17,100 nucleotides of DNA from Wenzhouxiangellaceae bacterium (GTDB taxonomy: Bacteria; Pseudomonadota; Gammaproteobacteria; Xanthomonadales; Wenzhouxiangellaceae): positions 1 through 17,100 of the forward strand of contig JALQZL010000022.1 in NCBI GenBank assembly GCA_023258355.1, read 5' to 3'. The position numbers and the translations under genes were made by a program. Positions 8,468-15,508 of the stretch are shown piece after piece. Position 1 is the first letter of the stretch. The number at the start of each line of letters is the position of its first letter. A model generated the notes under the pieces. That model made no database searches. It had not been told where the DNA came from and saw nothing but the letters and a program-made list of their open reading frames with translations.

Positions 8468-8496
8468 TTGACACCCCTAAAAATCCCACGCATAGT
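8468..8496 (+). promoter_or_regulatory. Sigma-70-type promoter for smg-topA
   Basis: A perfect -35 hexamer TTGACA (8468-8473) is followed after exactly 17 bases by CATAGT (8491-8496), which matches 4 of 6 positions of the -10 consensus. Transcription would start near 8503, giving a leader of about 180 bases before smg that contains two inverted repeats. A second, weaker -10-like GATAAT lies at 8571-8576. Confidence 0.55.
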
Positions 8497-8583
8497 GAAA
8501 ACAGCCGATAGACGGTGGGCATGGCCAAGTGATCAGCCAGAAATCACGGTTTCATGCCCCCAAATGGTGAGATAATGACCGTT

Positions 8584-8606
8584 TTGACGCCGACAAAAAG
8601 CGTCAA
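8584..8606 (+). repeat. Perfect inverted repeat in the smg leader (7-base arms, 9-base loop)
   Basis: TTGACGC at 8584-8590 and its exact reverse complement GCGTCAA at 8600-8606 enclose CGACAAAAA. It could form an RNA hairpin in the leader or be a binding site for a dimeric regulator. No T-run follows, so it is not an ordinary intrinsic terminator. Confidence 0.5.
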
Positions 8607-8642
8607 GTGACGATGGCTCGATCGGAGAGTCTGACTAGCGTT

Positions 8643-8658
8643 CCACATCACGATGTGG
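8643..8658 (+). repeat. Perfect 16-base dyad upstream of smg
   Basis: CCACATC (8643-8649), two bases, then its reverse complement GATGTGG (8652-8658). The arms are too close for a strong RNA loop at full pairing, so a protein-binding operator is more natural than a hairpin. It lies 25 bases before the smg ATG. Confidence 0.5.
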
Positions 8659-8683
8659 TCCACGAAAGCCATAAGGACCCAGA

Positions 8684-9205
8684 ATGAAAGAAAACGTACT
8701 CGACCTTTTGATGTATCTGTTCGAGAACTATATCTACGATGAACCCGACACCACCCCAGACCGTGATGCTTTAAGTGACAGTTTGGAGGAGGCGGGTTTT
8801 TCGGCAAATGAAATTGACCGTGCGTTTGCTTGGCTGGATGAACTGGCTCAACAACGCCAGCTGGCAGCTGGTGATCAGTCCGGCAACCAGCCCGGTGCAT
8901 CGATGCCGACCTTCCCCAACAACGAACCACCCAGAAGTTGTCGGATCTTTAATTTAGAAGAAATCCAGCGGATGGATTTGGATGCCCGTGGGCTCTTGTT
9001 ATACCTGGAGAATATGGGAGTGCTTGACCCCATCAGTCGCGAGTTGGTGATTGATCGATTAATGGCTTTGGATGCGGATGAGGTCAGCATGGATGATGTG
9101 AAGTGGGTGGTGCTCATGGTGCTGTTCAATCAGCCCGGCCAGGAAGCCAACTATGCTTGGATGGAAGATTTGATGTTTGATGAAGAAGGCGAATACAGAC
9201 ACTGA
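8684..9205 (+). CDS. smg: Smg family protein (DUF494)
   Basis: A 173-residue acidic cytoplasmic protein starting MKENVLDLLMYLFENYI, the Smg/DUF494 signature, with the family features FSANEIDRAFAWLDEL and, near the C-terminus, DVKWVVLMVLFNQPGQE. It is slightly longer than E. coli Smg (about 157 residues). The biochemical function is not known. The start is well supported: AAGGA at 8673-8677 lies six bases before the ATG. Its TGA (9203-9205) shares one base with the ATG of topA (TGATG), so the two genes are coupled, the arrangement known from other gammaproteobacteria. The usual upstream neighbour dprA is missing. Confidence 0.93.
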   Translation: MKENVLDLLMYLFENYIYDEPDTTPDRDALSDSLEEAGFSANEIDRAFAWLDELAQQRQLAAGDQSGNQPGASMPTFPNNEPPRSCRIFNLEEIQRMDLDARGLLLYLENMGVLDPISRELVIDRLMALDADEVSMDDVKWVVLMVLFNQPGQEANYAWMEDLMFDEEGEYRH

Positions 9206-11646
9206 TGGCCAAGAATCTTCTCATCGTCGAGTCGCCGGCCAAAGCGACCACTATCAACAAGTACCTAGGCCCAGACTTTGAAGTGCTGGCCTCTTATGGT
9301 CACGTCAGAGACCTAATCCCCAAGGGGGGCGCTGTTGATCCTGACAATAATTTTGAGATGCATTATCGCATCATTGATCGCAATAAAAAACACGTCGATA
9401 AGATCGTTTCTAGCGCAAAGAAAGCCGATGCGGTCTATCTAGCCACTGACCTCGACCGCGAAGGTGAAGCCATCTCTTGGCACATTGCCGAGATCCTCAA
9501 AGAGCGCGGAATCAACGAGAAAAAACCCATTAAACGCGTGGTGTTCTCTGAGATCACCAAAAGCGCCATTGACCAGGCCATGGCGCACCCCAGAGACTTG
9601 GTTGAACCTTTGGTTGACGCGCAGCAAGCCAGACGGGCTTTGGATTATTTGGTTGGGTTTAACCTCTCGCCTTTGTTGTGGAAGAAAGTTAGCCGTGGTT
9701 TATCTGCTGGCCGCGTTCAATCACCTGCCCTGAGGATGATTGTTGAGCGCGAAGAAGAAATCGAGAAATTCAAACCACAGGAATACTGGACTATTGGTGC
9801 CACACTGGGTGAGCAAGACAACCCGTTTAATGCCAATTTGGTCAAGGTGGCTGGCAAGAAGCTGGCGCAGTTTGATCTTGTCAGCGAAGCGGACGCACAG
9901 GCCGTCGTTGATCGCATCGAAACCAATGCAGACACTAGCAATGGCGCTAAGACACTGCCTTTAAGTCGCATCAAAAAGAGCCAGCGTCGTCGCCGACCAC
10001 AACCCCCTTTCATCACCTCAACGCTCCAGCAGGAAGCAGCGAGGAGGCTTCGCTTCACGACACAGCGCACCATGCGATTGGCGCAGCAGCTCTATGAAGG
10101 TGTTGATTTGGGTGGTGGCGAAAACCAAGGCTTGATCACCTACATGCGAACAGACTCTGTGGCTTTATCCGCCGATGCTTTGGCTGAGATTCGTCAGGTG
10201 GTTCAATCAGACTATGGCGCGCATCTTATTCCAGAGAAACCCAATTTTTACCAGTCCAAATCAAAAAACGCACAAGAAGCGCATGAGTCGATTCGTCCGA
10301 CATCAGCGAAACTCACGCCGATCAAAGTCAAATCGCACTTGTCTGATGAGCAATACAAGCTCTATCAACTAATTTGGAATCGAGCGGTGGCCAGCCAAAT
10401 GATTCCGGCGGTCTATGACACTGTCACTGCTGAGTTTGATGTGGGCGATGAAACGTTTCGTGCGAACGGCTCTATTTTGATTGAGCCTGGATTCTTGGCG
10501 GTGTATCAAGATGCGCAGGCAGAAACCGATAACCGTTTGCCACCACTAGAAGAAGGTGATCGGGTGGTCTTGCAAGAAATCACACCTGAGCAACATTTCA
10601 CTGAACCGCCACCCCGCTACTCCGAAGCCAGTCTCGTTAAAGCATTGGAAGAGTATGGCATTGGTCGGCCATCGACCTACGCCTCAATTATCCAAACACT
10701 GAAAGACCGCGAGTATGTGGAGTTAGAAAATCGACGCTTCACTCCGACCTCCACTGGGCGGGTCGTCTCGAAGTTCTTATCCACGCACTTCGATCGGTAT
10801 GTGGATTATGAATTCACAGCGCGACTAGAGGACGCACTCGATGCAGTCTCTCGTGGTGAGAATGAATGGCGCCCATTGCTCAAAGAATTCTGGACGCCCT
10901 TCATTGAGCGTGTTCATGAAAAAGAAGAGAGTGTGTCTCGGAAAGAAGCTCAACTGGCTCGAGAACTTGGCACCGATCCGAAAACTGGCAAGCCAGTTAT
11001 TGTTCGCGTTGGTCGCTATGGTCCATTCGCTCAAATTGGCCAAGCAGAGGATGAGGAGAAACCAGCCTTTGCTGGATTGCGGCCTGGTCAAAAGATGGAC
11101 GCCATCACGCTAGAAGAGGCGTTGGAATTATTCAAACTACCCAGAGATCTGGGTCAAACACCAGAAGGCGAGCCCATTCAGGCCAATGTGGGCCGATTTG
11201 GGCCCTATGTCCGTTACGGACAAAGAAACTTTGTCTCACTCAAAGAGATTGACCCGCTTGATGTCACACACGAGCAGGCGATGGTGCTGATCGCCGAGCA
11301 CAAGCAAATGCTCAAAGACCGTGTGATCAAAAGCTTCCCGGAACACGGTATCGAAATTTTAAAAGGGCGGTATGGGCCTTTCATCACCGATGGCAATGTC
11401 AACGCCAAAGTGCCCAAAGATGTCGAGCCAGACTCTCTGGACTTAGAGACCTGCCAAAAGCTCATCGCTGAAGCACCACCCAAAGGCTCTCGTGGTAAGT
11501 TTGGTCGAAAAAAGGCTGGCAAGAAAAAAGTGGCCAAGAAAAAGGCAACTAAGAAAAAAGCCACTAAAAAGAAGACCGCAAAAAAGAAGAAAGCGGCTAA
11601 GAAGAAGGCAGCAAAGAAAACCCAGTCGGCATCATCAACAGACTAA
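9205..11646 (+). CDS. topA: DNA topoisomerase I (type IA), zinc-finger-free, with lysine-rich tail
   Basis: 813 residues. The Toprim domain opens with LLIVESPAKATTINKYLG (catalytic E9) and carries DLDREGEAISWHIAE, the DxDxE metal-binding acids. The active-site tyrosine is Y313 in ITYMRTDS. Domains II-IV follow, then (about 590-755) topoisomerase C-terminal repeats seen as VGRYGPFAQIG, VGRFGPYVRYG and KGRYGPFITDG. The four-cysteine zinc fingers of E. coli TopA are absent; only one cysteine occurs near the end (LETCQKL). Residues from about 760 on form a tail of KKKA/KKKT units. The enzyme relaxes negative supercoils through a 5'-phosphotyrosine intermediate. The stop codon overlaps that of the convergent rhomboid gene. 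Confidence 0.97.
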   Translation: MAKNLLIVESPAKATTINKYLGPDFEVLASYGHVRDLIPKGGAVDPDNNFEMHYRIIDRNKKHVDKIVSSAKKADAVYLATDLDREGEAISWHIAEILKERGINEKKPIKRVVFSEITKSAIDQAMAHPRDLVEPLVDAQQARRALDYLVGFNLSPLLWKKVSRGLSAGRVQSPALRMIVEREEEIEKFKPQEYWTIGATLGEQDNPFNANLVKVAGKKLAQFDLVSEADAQAVVDRIETNADTSNGAKTLPLSRIKKSQRRRRPQPPFITSTLQQEAARRLRFTTQRTMRLAQQLYEGVDLGGGENQGLITYMRTDSVALSADALAEIRQVVQSDYGAHLIPEKPNFYQSKSKNAQEAHESIRPTSAKLTPIKVKSHLSDEQYKLYQLIWNRAVASQMIPAVYDTVTAEFDVGDETFRANGSILIEPGFLAVYQDAQAETDNRLPPLEEGDRVVLQEITPEQHFTEPPPRYSEASLVKALEEYGIGRPSTYASIIQTLKDREYVELENRRFTPTSTGRVVSKFLSTHFDRYVDYEFTARLEDALDAVSRGENEWRPLLKEFWTPFIERVHEKEESVSRKEAQLARELGTDPKTGKPVIVRVGRYGPFAQIGQAEDEEKPAFAGLRPGQKMDAITLEEALELFKLPRDLGQTPEGEPIQANVGRFGPYVRYGQRNFVSLKEIDPLDVTHEQAMVLIAEHKQMLKDRVIKSFPEHGIEILKGRYGPFITDGNVNAKVPKDVEPDSLDLETCQKLIAEAPPKGSRGKFGRKKAGKKKVAKKKATKKKATKKKTAKKKKAAKKKAAKKTQSASSTD
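11509..11619 (+). repeat. Low-complexity lysine/alanine codon tract at the topA 3' end
   Basis: About 37 codons dominated by AAA/AAG with interspersed alanine, threonine and valine, in degenerate units of the KKKA type. The coding strand is purine-rich, so the opposite strand is an extended C/T-rich stretch. Such basic tails replace zinc fingers as DNA-binding elements in several bacterial topoisomerase I proteins. Confidence 0.7.
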
Positions 11647-12290
11647 ACCTCTGAGCGTCGCCTGTAGTCTCGCCTGCCCCAATAAAGAATTAGAATCAAA
11701 CCAAACAACATTCCCCCAAGATGCGCAAAATGGGCGACCCCTGCCATGGTGCCCGTGATGCCCATGATCAGGGTGAGCACGCCATAACCCAGCACAAACC
11801 ACTTGGCTTTCACTGGGATGGGCGGAAATAACAGCATCAAACGGGTATTGGGATACATCATCCCAAAGGCCAATAAAATGCCAAACACCGCGCCAGAAGC
11901 GCCAATCGTGGGATAAATCTCACCGGTCAAATGCGCCACAAGCAATTGAACTAACCCAGCCCCGATCAAGCACACCACATAAAAGACGACAAAACGTTGC
12001 GTCCCCCAAGCCCGTTCAATAGGTAGACCAAACATATAAAACGCAAACATATTGAAGAACAAGTGCGCCCAACCGCCATGCAAAAACCCATAGCTGATCA
12101 ACTGCCACGGCTCAAAGCCTGTCGCAATGGATAACTGACCTAACGACATTTGTGGCGGTGTGGCCAGCGGCCAAAGCGCAAATAACCGCAGCGCGTCCAC
12201 AAAGGCTGCGTTTTGGAGAAAGTAAGCGGCGACTGTCAGGCCAATGATGATGTAAGCCGCAGGGGGTTGTGTGGTGGGATGCCAACTCAT
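11643..12290 (-). CDS. Rhomboid family intramembrane serine protease
   Basis: 215 residues with about six membrane segments. The catalytic dyad is visible: S132 in GASGAVFG and H190 in AHFAHLGGMLFG. The HGGWAHLFFNMFAFYMFG segment (family HxxxN) stabilises the oxyanion. The enzyme cleaves transmembrane helices within the inner membrane; its substrate here is unknown. It starts in an ATGA overlap with the cytochrome gene upstream (ATG 12290-12288, TGA 12289-12287), so the two are one transcript. It ends with a TAG that overlaps the TAA of topA tail to tail, leaving no space for a separate terminator. Confidence 0.93.
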   Translation of the reverse strand: MSWHPTTQPPAAYIIIGLTVAAYFLQNAAFVDALRLFALWPLATPPQMSLGQLSIATGFEPWQLISYGFLHGGWAHLFFNMFAFYMFGLPIERAWGTQRFVVFYVVCLIGAGLVQLLVAHLTGEIYPTIGASGAVFGILLAFGMMYPNTRLMLLFPPIPVKAKWFVLGYGVLTLIMGITGTMAGVAHFAHLGGMLFGLILILYWGRRDYRRRSEV

Positions 12291-12769
12291 TGGCTGATCT
12301 CCTCCAGCGTCGCCATCAGGCCAGGCTTCCCATCTAGGGGTGGGCGAGGCTCGGCAAAGACTTGTCGGAGTTCAGCGATGCGCGCTGCACTGACGGCGTC
12401 TTCTCGCTCGGCCCAATCTCGACCCATGTAGGTCAAGATGGCCGCGATATCCTCATCAGAGATATGTTGCATGGGTGGCATATAACCGCGATAAGTCCGG
12501 CCAGAAACCTCAATCTCGCCTTTTAAGCCGTACAGAACAATCAAGCCAAGCGCATCGGGACCCAATGCCAACCACTCAGAACCGGCCAGGGGTGGAAATG
12601 TCGGCAGCTTGCCCTGACCCTGATTGCCATGGCAAGAAGCACAGTAGCGAAGGTAAGGCTCTTGCCCAAAAGCCAGTTCACTGGGTGGTGGCGTGGCAGG
12701 CCCACAGCCTGTGATAAACACCATCCAAAGCATACTGAGCACCAGGCCGAGACGCTTACCCAAAACCAC
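12287..12769 (-). CDS. One-haem cytochrome c, probable lipoprotein
   Basis: Contains a single CxxCH haem site (YCASCHGNQGQG) and a likely methionine ligand in YMPPM, followed by the usual C-terminal helix (DEDIAAILTYMG): a class I cytochrome c of the C-type oxidase-subunit kind. The N-terminus MVLGKRLGLVLSMLWMVFITGC looks like a lipoprotein signal with lipobox ITGC. I therefore prefer the GTG at 12769, giving about 160 residues. The frame is open to 12847, but that would overlap the divergent gene at 12828; an ATG at 12808 is a further alternative. It would carry electrons on the periplasmic face of the membrane. No oxidase genes lie nearby, so its partner is not evident. Confidence 0.85.
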   Translation of the reverse strand: MVLGKRLGLVLSMLWMVFITGCGPATPPPSELAFGQEPYLRYCASCHGNQGQGKLPTFPPLAGSEWLALGPDALGLIVLYGLKGEIEVSGRTYRGYMPPMQHISDEDIAAILTYMGRDWAEREDAVSAARIAELRQVFAEPRPPLDGKPGLMATLEEISQ

Positions 12770-12780
12770 ATCAGGGAGAT

Positions 12781-12786
12781 TACAAT
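12781..12786 (+). promoter_or_regulatory. Possible -10 element for the LOG-family gene
   Basis: TACAAT matches 5 of 6 positions of the sigma-70 -10 consensus and would start transcription about 35 bases before the ATG at 12828. No good -35 hexamer is seen at normal spacing, so the call is weak. Confidence 0.25.
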
Positions 12787-12827
12787 AGAATGTCTTTCTA
12801 AACACCATACAAGCGAGCCGATACTCC

Positions 12828-13424
12828 ATGTCCATTGATCGTGTCACTGTTTACGCCGCATCTTCTCAAGCACTACATCCTGACTATATCAGTGCAGCCA
12901 CTCGTTTGGGGGAGATTCTGGCAAGTCACGGTCACCGTATCGTGTTTGGTGGTGGCGGCCACGGTCTGATGGGCGCGATGGCCGAAGGGGCACTCAGGAT
13001 GGGCGGTGAAGTCCATGGGGTAATGCCCGAATTTTTAATGCGCATTGAACACAATCACTCAGGGCTGACCTCTTTGGAAGTGGTTGATGATATGCGGACC
13101 CGCAAAGCGCGCATGTTGGAAGACTCGGACGCCGTGATCGCTCTGCCAGGTGGCTGTGGCACGTTCGAAGAACTTTTTGAAGCCATGACACTAAAACGGC
13201 TTGGGCAATACTTGGGCCCCATTATTCTGATCAATACCCGTGGCTACTACGATGAGCTGTTGTCTTTTCTCAAACACAGTGTCGACGAGCATTTTATGAG
13301 CACCACACATTTGGACATGTGGCAAAGCGTAGACCACCCTGAAGATATTCCAAAGGCGCTGGGTGATGCCCCGAGCTGGTCTGCCAACGCCCTCTACGAA
13401 TCAGCCGCGGTCAAAGCCAAGTAA
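12828..13424 (+). CDS. LOG-family protein (TIGR00730), cytokinin-type nucleoside 5'-monophosphate phosphoribohydrolase
   Basis: 198 residues with the family motifs GGGGHGLMGAMAEGAL (about 43-58), MRTRKARM and PGGCGTFEELFE, the last forming the nucleotide-binding and catalytic site. Related proteins, once annotated as lysine decarboxylases, release the base from nucleoside 5'-monophosphates such as AMP or cytokinin ribotides. The commonly seen YCGSS near the N-terminus is YAASS here. It is cytoplasmic. The membrane-protein gene downstream begins 7 bases after its stop, so they are probably co-transcribed, though the functional link is unclear. In a bacterium the physiological substrate is uncertain. 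Confidence 0.9.
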   Translation: MSIDRVTVYAASSQALHPDYISAATRLGEILASHGHRIVFGGGGHGLMGAMAEGALRMGGEVHGVMPEFLMRIEHNHSGLTSLEVVDDMRTRKARMLEDSDAVIALPGGCGTFEELFEAMTLKRLGQYLGPIILINTRGYYDELLSFLKHSVDEHFMSTTHLDMWQSVDHPEDIPKALGDAPSWSANALYESAAVKAK

Positions 13425-13431
13425 GTGATTT

Positions 13432-14247
13432 ATGAGACCTGATGACCGTATTCAAAAATGCAACGCTGGCCAAGGATTTAGGTGGATCGTGGGTGCCTCT
13501 TTCCTCCTCCAACAAGGCGCAGGTAGCTTGGTTGGTGTAGGCGCGCTTTGGTTGTTGCTCTCGATGGTGGCCGTGGTTCCCTTGATAGGCCAACTGATTT
13601 TGGCCGTTGTGACGCCTTTACTGACCGCCGGTGTGTTGGCAGCTTTTGATGAGATTAGCGCCGATCGCTACCCGAGATCTTCTATTCTTCTGGCCGGCTG
13701 GAACCGCGCGAAAGCACGGCCTGGTTTGTTGCTCTTGGGCGTGTGGACCATTATTGGCGCCATGATATCCCTGACCTTCCTCGCCTCGTGGCTTGGTAGC
13801 CAATTTAGTGAACAAGCACTTGAAGCCGCTTTACAAGCCCCCGAGAATCTCGGTGCAATGATCGAGCAACTCACACCGGGTGCGGGTTTGTATGGCGCCA
13901 TCGCGGTGGTGGTGTTGGTTGTGATGGGCCTCTATTTTGCCATCCCACTGGCCTTTTTCGGCGAAGCGAGCCCTTGGTCTGGTGTGCGGGCAAGTATCAA
14001 AGCGATTGTTATTAACACCCCCGCCTTCTTGGTTTTCGGCCTCGGCATGGCACTGGTGGTGGGGGCGTTTATCTTTGTGTTGATCTCTGTGGTCGGTTTG
14101 GTCTCGCAACTCCCCGGGACCTTGGGGATGATGTTGGCACAGATACTGATCTTGGTCTTATCAATGACCCTACAAATCTTCCTAGCAGGCGCACAGTATT
14201 TGGCGTTTTGTGATGTGTTTGGCTGGTCTGCCAAAGCAGCTGATTAA
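13432..14247 (+). CDS. BPSS1780-type multi-pass membrane protein of unknown function
   Basis: 271 residues, mostly hydrophobic, with about six predicted membrane segments near 32-50, 53-72, 98-118, 150-175, 195-223 and 230-260. The N-terminal GQGFRWIVGASFLL followed by a long hydrophobic pair and AGVLAAFDE resembles the BPSS1780 family, widespread in beta- and gammaproteobacteria. No catalytic motif, metal site or transporter signature is visible. The start lies 7 bases after the LOG-family stop with only a weak ribosome binding site, suggesting translational coupling. The TAA (14245-14247) overlaps the TAA of convergent tatC (14246-14244) within TTAA. Confidence 0.8.
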   Translation: MRPDDRIQKCNAGQGFRWIVGASFLLQQGAGSLVGVGALWLLLSMVAVVPLIGQLILAVVTPLLTAGVLAAFDEISADRYPRSSILLAGWNRAKARPGLLLLGVWTIIGAMISLTFLASWLGSQFSEQALEAALQAPENLGAMIEQLTPGAGLYGAIAVVVLVVMGLYFAIPLAFFGEASPWSGVRASIKAIVINTPAFLVFGLGMALVVGAFIFVLISVVGLVSQLPGTLGMMLAQILILVLSMTLQIFLAGAQYLAFCDVFGWSAKAAD

Positions 14248-15029
14248 TTTGACCCAGCACGACCTTCTGATGAAGATGGGTTCTTTTTGGATCGCACCAT
14301 CACCCGGGCCATAAGAAGCCCCAATTCATAGAGCACCAACACCGGTACCGCCAACAGTGTTTGTGAGATCACATCTGGGGGTGTGATCAGCATGGCCACT
14401 GTGAAAGCACCCACCACCACATAACCGCGGGCTTTGGCTAAAGACTGCACTGTCACGATGCCCAGAGCGACCAAGACGATGGTAATAATGGGCACTTGAA
14501 AGGCCAAGCCGAAAGCAATGAATAAGGTCATGACAAAATCAAGGTAGCGGTTGATGTCTGTCATCACTGCCACACCCTCTGGTGCCATGGCAGTGAAAAA
14601 TGCAAACACAATCGGAAAAACGAGCAGATAGGCAAAAGCGCAACCCGCGTAAAACAAAGCAACGGAAGCCACAAGCAACGGCCTTGCCAGACGCTTCTCT
14701 TCCCGATAAAGCCCCGGAGCGACAAAAGCCCAGGCCTGATAGATCACCACCGGCATAGCCAATAACAGTGCCAGCAGCATCACGAGCTTAAACGGTGTGA
14801 AAAAAGGTGAGGCAACGTCAATGGCAATCATGCTCGCCCCTTCGGGCAAATGCTTGACCAACGGTGCTGAGAGATGGGCGTACAGCGTTCGGGCAAACGG
14901 GGTGAGTGCCACCAAGATCACAACCACCGCCATCAGCGCTTTAAAGATGCGCGCACGTAGCTCTAGCAGATGGTCAATCAGCGTCAACTCACGATCGGTG
15001 TCTAGCTCATTCAGGCTTCGTTCGCTCAT
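14244..15029 (-). CDS. tatC: TatC, twin-arginine translocase substrate receptor
   Basis: About 261 residues with the six-helix TatC fold: an N-terminal LIDHLLELRARI helix, the conserved first periplasmic loop, and the cytoplasmic FVAPGLYREEKR motif whose glutamate contacts the twin-arginine signal. It recognises folded precursors with RR signal peptides and, with TatB, recruits TatA to form the translocation site in the inner membrane. Two starts are possible: ATG at 15044 (MIKKTMSER) or at 15029 (MSERSLNEL). I prefer 15029 because an AAAAAGACG purine tract sits directly before it. Both overlap the end of tatB. It is the last gene of its transcript and ends within the stop of the convergent membrane-protein gene. 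Confidence 0.96.
   Translation of the reverse strand: MSERSLNELDTDRELTLIDHLLELRARIFKALMAVVVILVALTPFARTLYAHLSAPLVKHLPEGASMIAIDVASPFFTPFKLVMLLALLLAMPVVIYQAWAFVAPGLYREEKRLARPLLVASVALFYAGCAFAYLLVFPIVFAFFTAMAPEGVAVMTDINRYLDFVMTLFIAFGLAFQVPIITIVLVALGIVTVQSLAKARGYVVVGAFTVAMLITPPDVISQTLLAVPVLVLYELGLLMARVMVRSKKNPSSSEGRAGSN
14251..14288 (+). terminator. Candidate intrinsic terminator for the LOG/BPSS1780 transcript, inside the tatC 3' end
   Basis: Just past the TAA at 14247, GACCCA (14251-14256) can pair with TGGGTT (14277-14282, one G-T pair) around an inner stem CTTC-TGAT-GAAG (14264-14275). CTTTTT follows at 14283-14288. The stem is imperfect, so confidence is low. The T-run encodes lysine codons of tatC on the other strand. 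Confidence 0.3.
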
Positions 15030-15252
15030 CGTCTTTTTGATCATCGGATTGACTGGACTGAGCCATGATCTTTTTGTTGTGCTCTAAGTCGAGCTCGGCT
15101 TGAAACTCTGATTTGAGGCTTTGCCATGCACCACGGGCCGTTTTCGATAGCTGGCCTGCTCCCCGGGCAATCTCAGGCAAACGCTTGGGACCCACCACCA
15201 GCAGTGCGATCACTGCCAGCAAAAGTAATTCTGTGAAACCAATCCCACCCAA
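15007..15252 (-). CDS. tatB: TatB, twin-arginine translocase subunit, with a TTG start
   Basis: 81 residues when started at the TTG at 15252: an N-terminal membrane helix (GGIGFTELLLLAVIALLVVG) with the TatB-typical glutamate at residue 8, a PKRLPEIAR hinge, an amphipathic helix and a charged tail. It forms the receptor complex with TatC. The same frame stays open to 15408, but that part is a proline/arginine-rich reading of tatA in another frame and cannot be real. No ATG or GTG lies between the hinge to tatA and the helix, so TTG is the only sensible start. It begins 13 bases after the tatA stop with no clear ribosome binding site. It is shorter than usual for TatB (often over 100 residues). 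Confidence 0.9.
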   Translation of the reverse strand: MGGIGFTELLLLAVIALLVVGPKRLPEIARGAGQLSKTARGAWQSLKSEFQAELDLEHNKKIMAQSSQSDDQKDDERTKPE

Positions 15253-15265
15253 GGCGGACGGTGGA

Positions 15266-15508
15266 CTAGTGTTTGGAGGATGACGAGTCGTCAGACGCGT
15301 CGTTAACGGAAACTTCAGTGTCGTTGTCTGAAGCCTTTGGCGTCTCGGGCGTTTCGGGCGGGGTCGTCTCATCGCCCATGCCTTTTCGAAACTCCTTGAT
15401 CGCACCACCTAAATCACTACCCAAAGAGCGGATGCGCTTGGTACCAAAGATCAACAGGACAATCAGCAAGACAATCGCCAGCTGAATCGGTCCAATGTTA
15501 CCGATCAT
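15266..15508 (-). CDS. tatA: TatA, twin-arginine translocase pore-forming subunit
   Basis: 80 residues: a short N-terminal membrane helix (IGPIQLAIVLLIVLLIFG), the FGTKRIRSLGSDLGGAIKEFRKGM hinge plus amphipathic helix that defines TatA, and an acidic, serine-rich cytoplasmic tail. A polar glutamine at residue 9 occupies the position typical of TatA. TatA oligomerises at the TatBC complex to let folded proteins cross the inner membrane. Its ATG (15508-15506) overlaps the TGA of the upstream secreted-protein gene as ATGA, so tatABC appears to be expressed from the promoter of that gene. Confidence 0.95.
   Translation of the reverse strand: MIGNIGPIQLAIVLLIVLLIFGTKRIRSLGSDLGGAIKEFRKGMGDETTPPETPETPKASDNDTEVSVNDASDDSSSSKH

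Larger units (their letters stand above)
8341..8683. other. Divergent intergenic region between def and smg
   Basis: 343 bases without a convincing gene. It holds a strong promoter towards smg, an AT-rich stretch close to def that may be its -10 region (TTTAAATTAAAT on the minus strand, with TGGACG or TTGGCA as weak -35 candidates), a small inverted repeat GGCCC-N7-GGGCC at 8379-8395, and two longer perfect inverted repeats in the smg leader. In E. coli this position between def and smg holds dprA and a LysM-protein gene; both are absent here. Confidence 0.7.

Noticed and set aside
8544..8930. A 128-codon open frame on the minus strand covering the smg leader and the start of smg
   Set aside because: It is antisense to a well-supported smg gene, its composition is unlike a folded protein (many H, W, P, R), and it has no ribosome binding site or homologue I recognise.
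15253..15408. Upstream extension of the tatB frame (R/P/T-rich N-terminus)
   Set aside because: It lies inside tatA in another frame; TatB proteins begin directly with the membrane helix.
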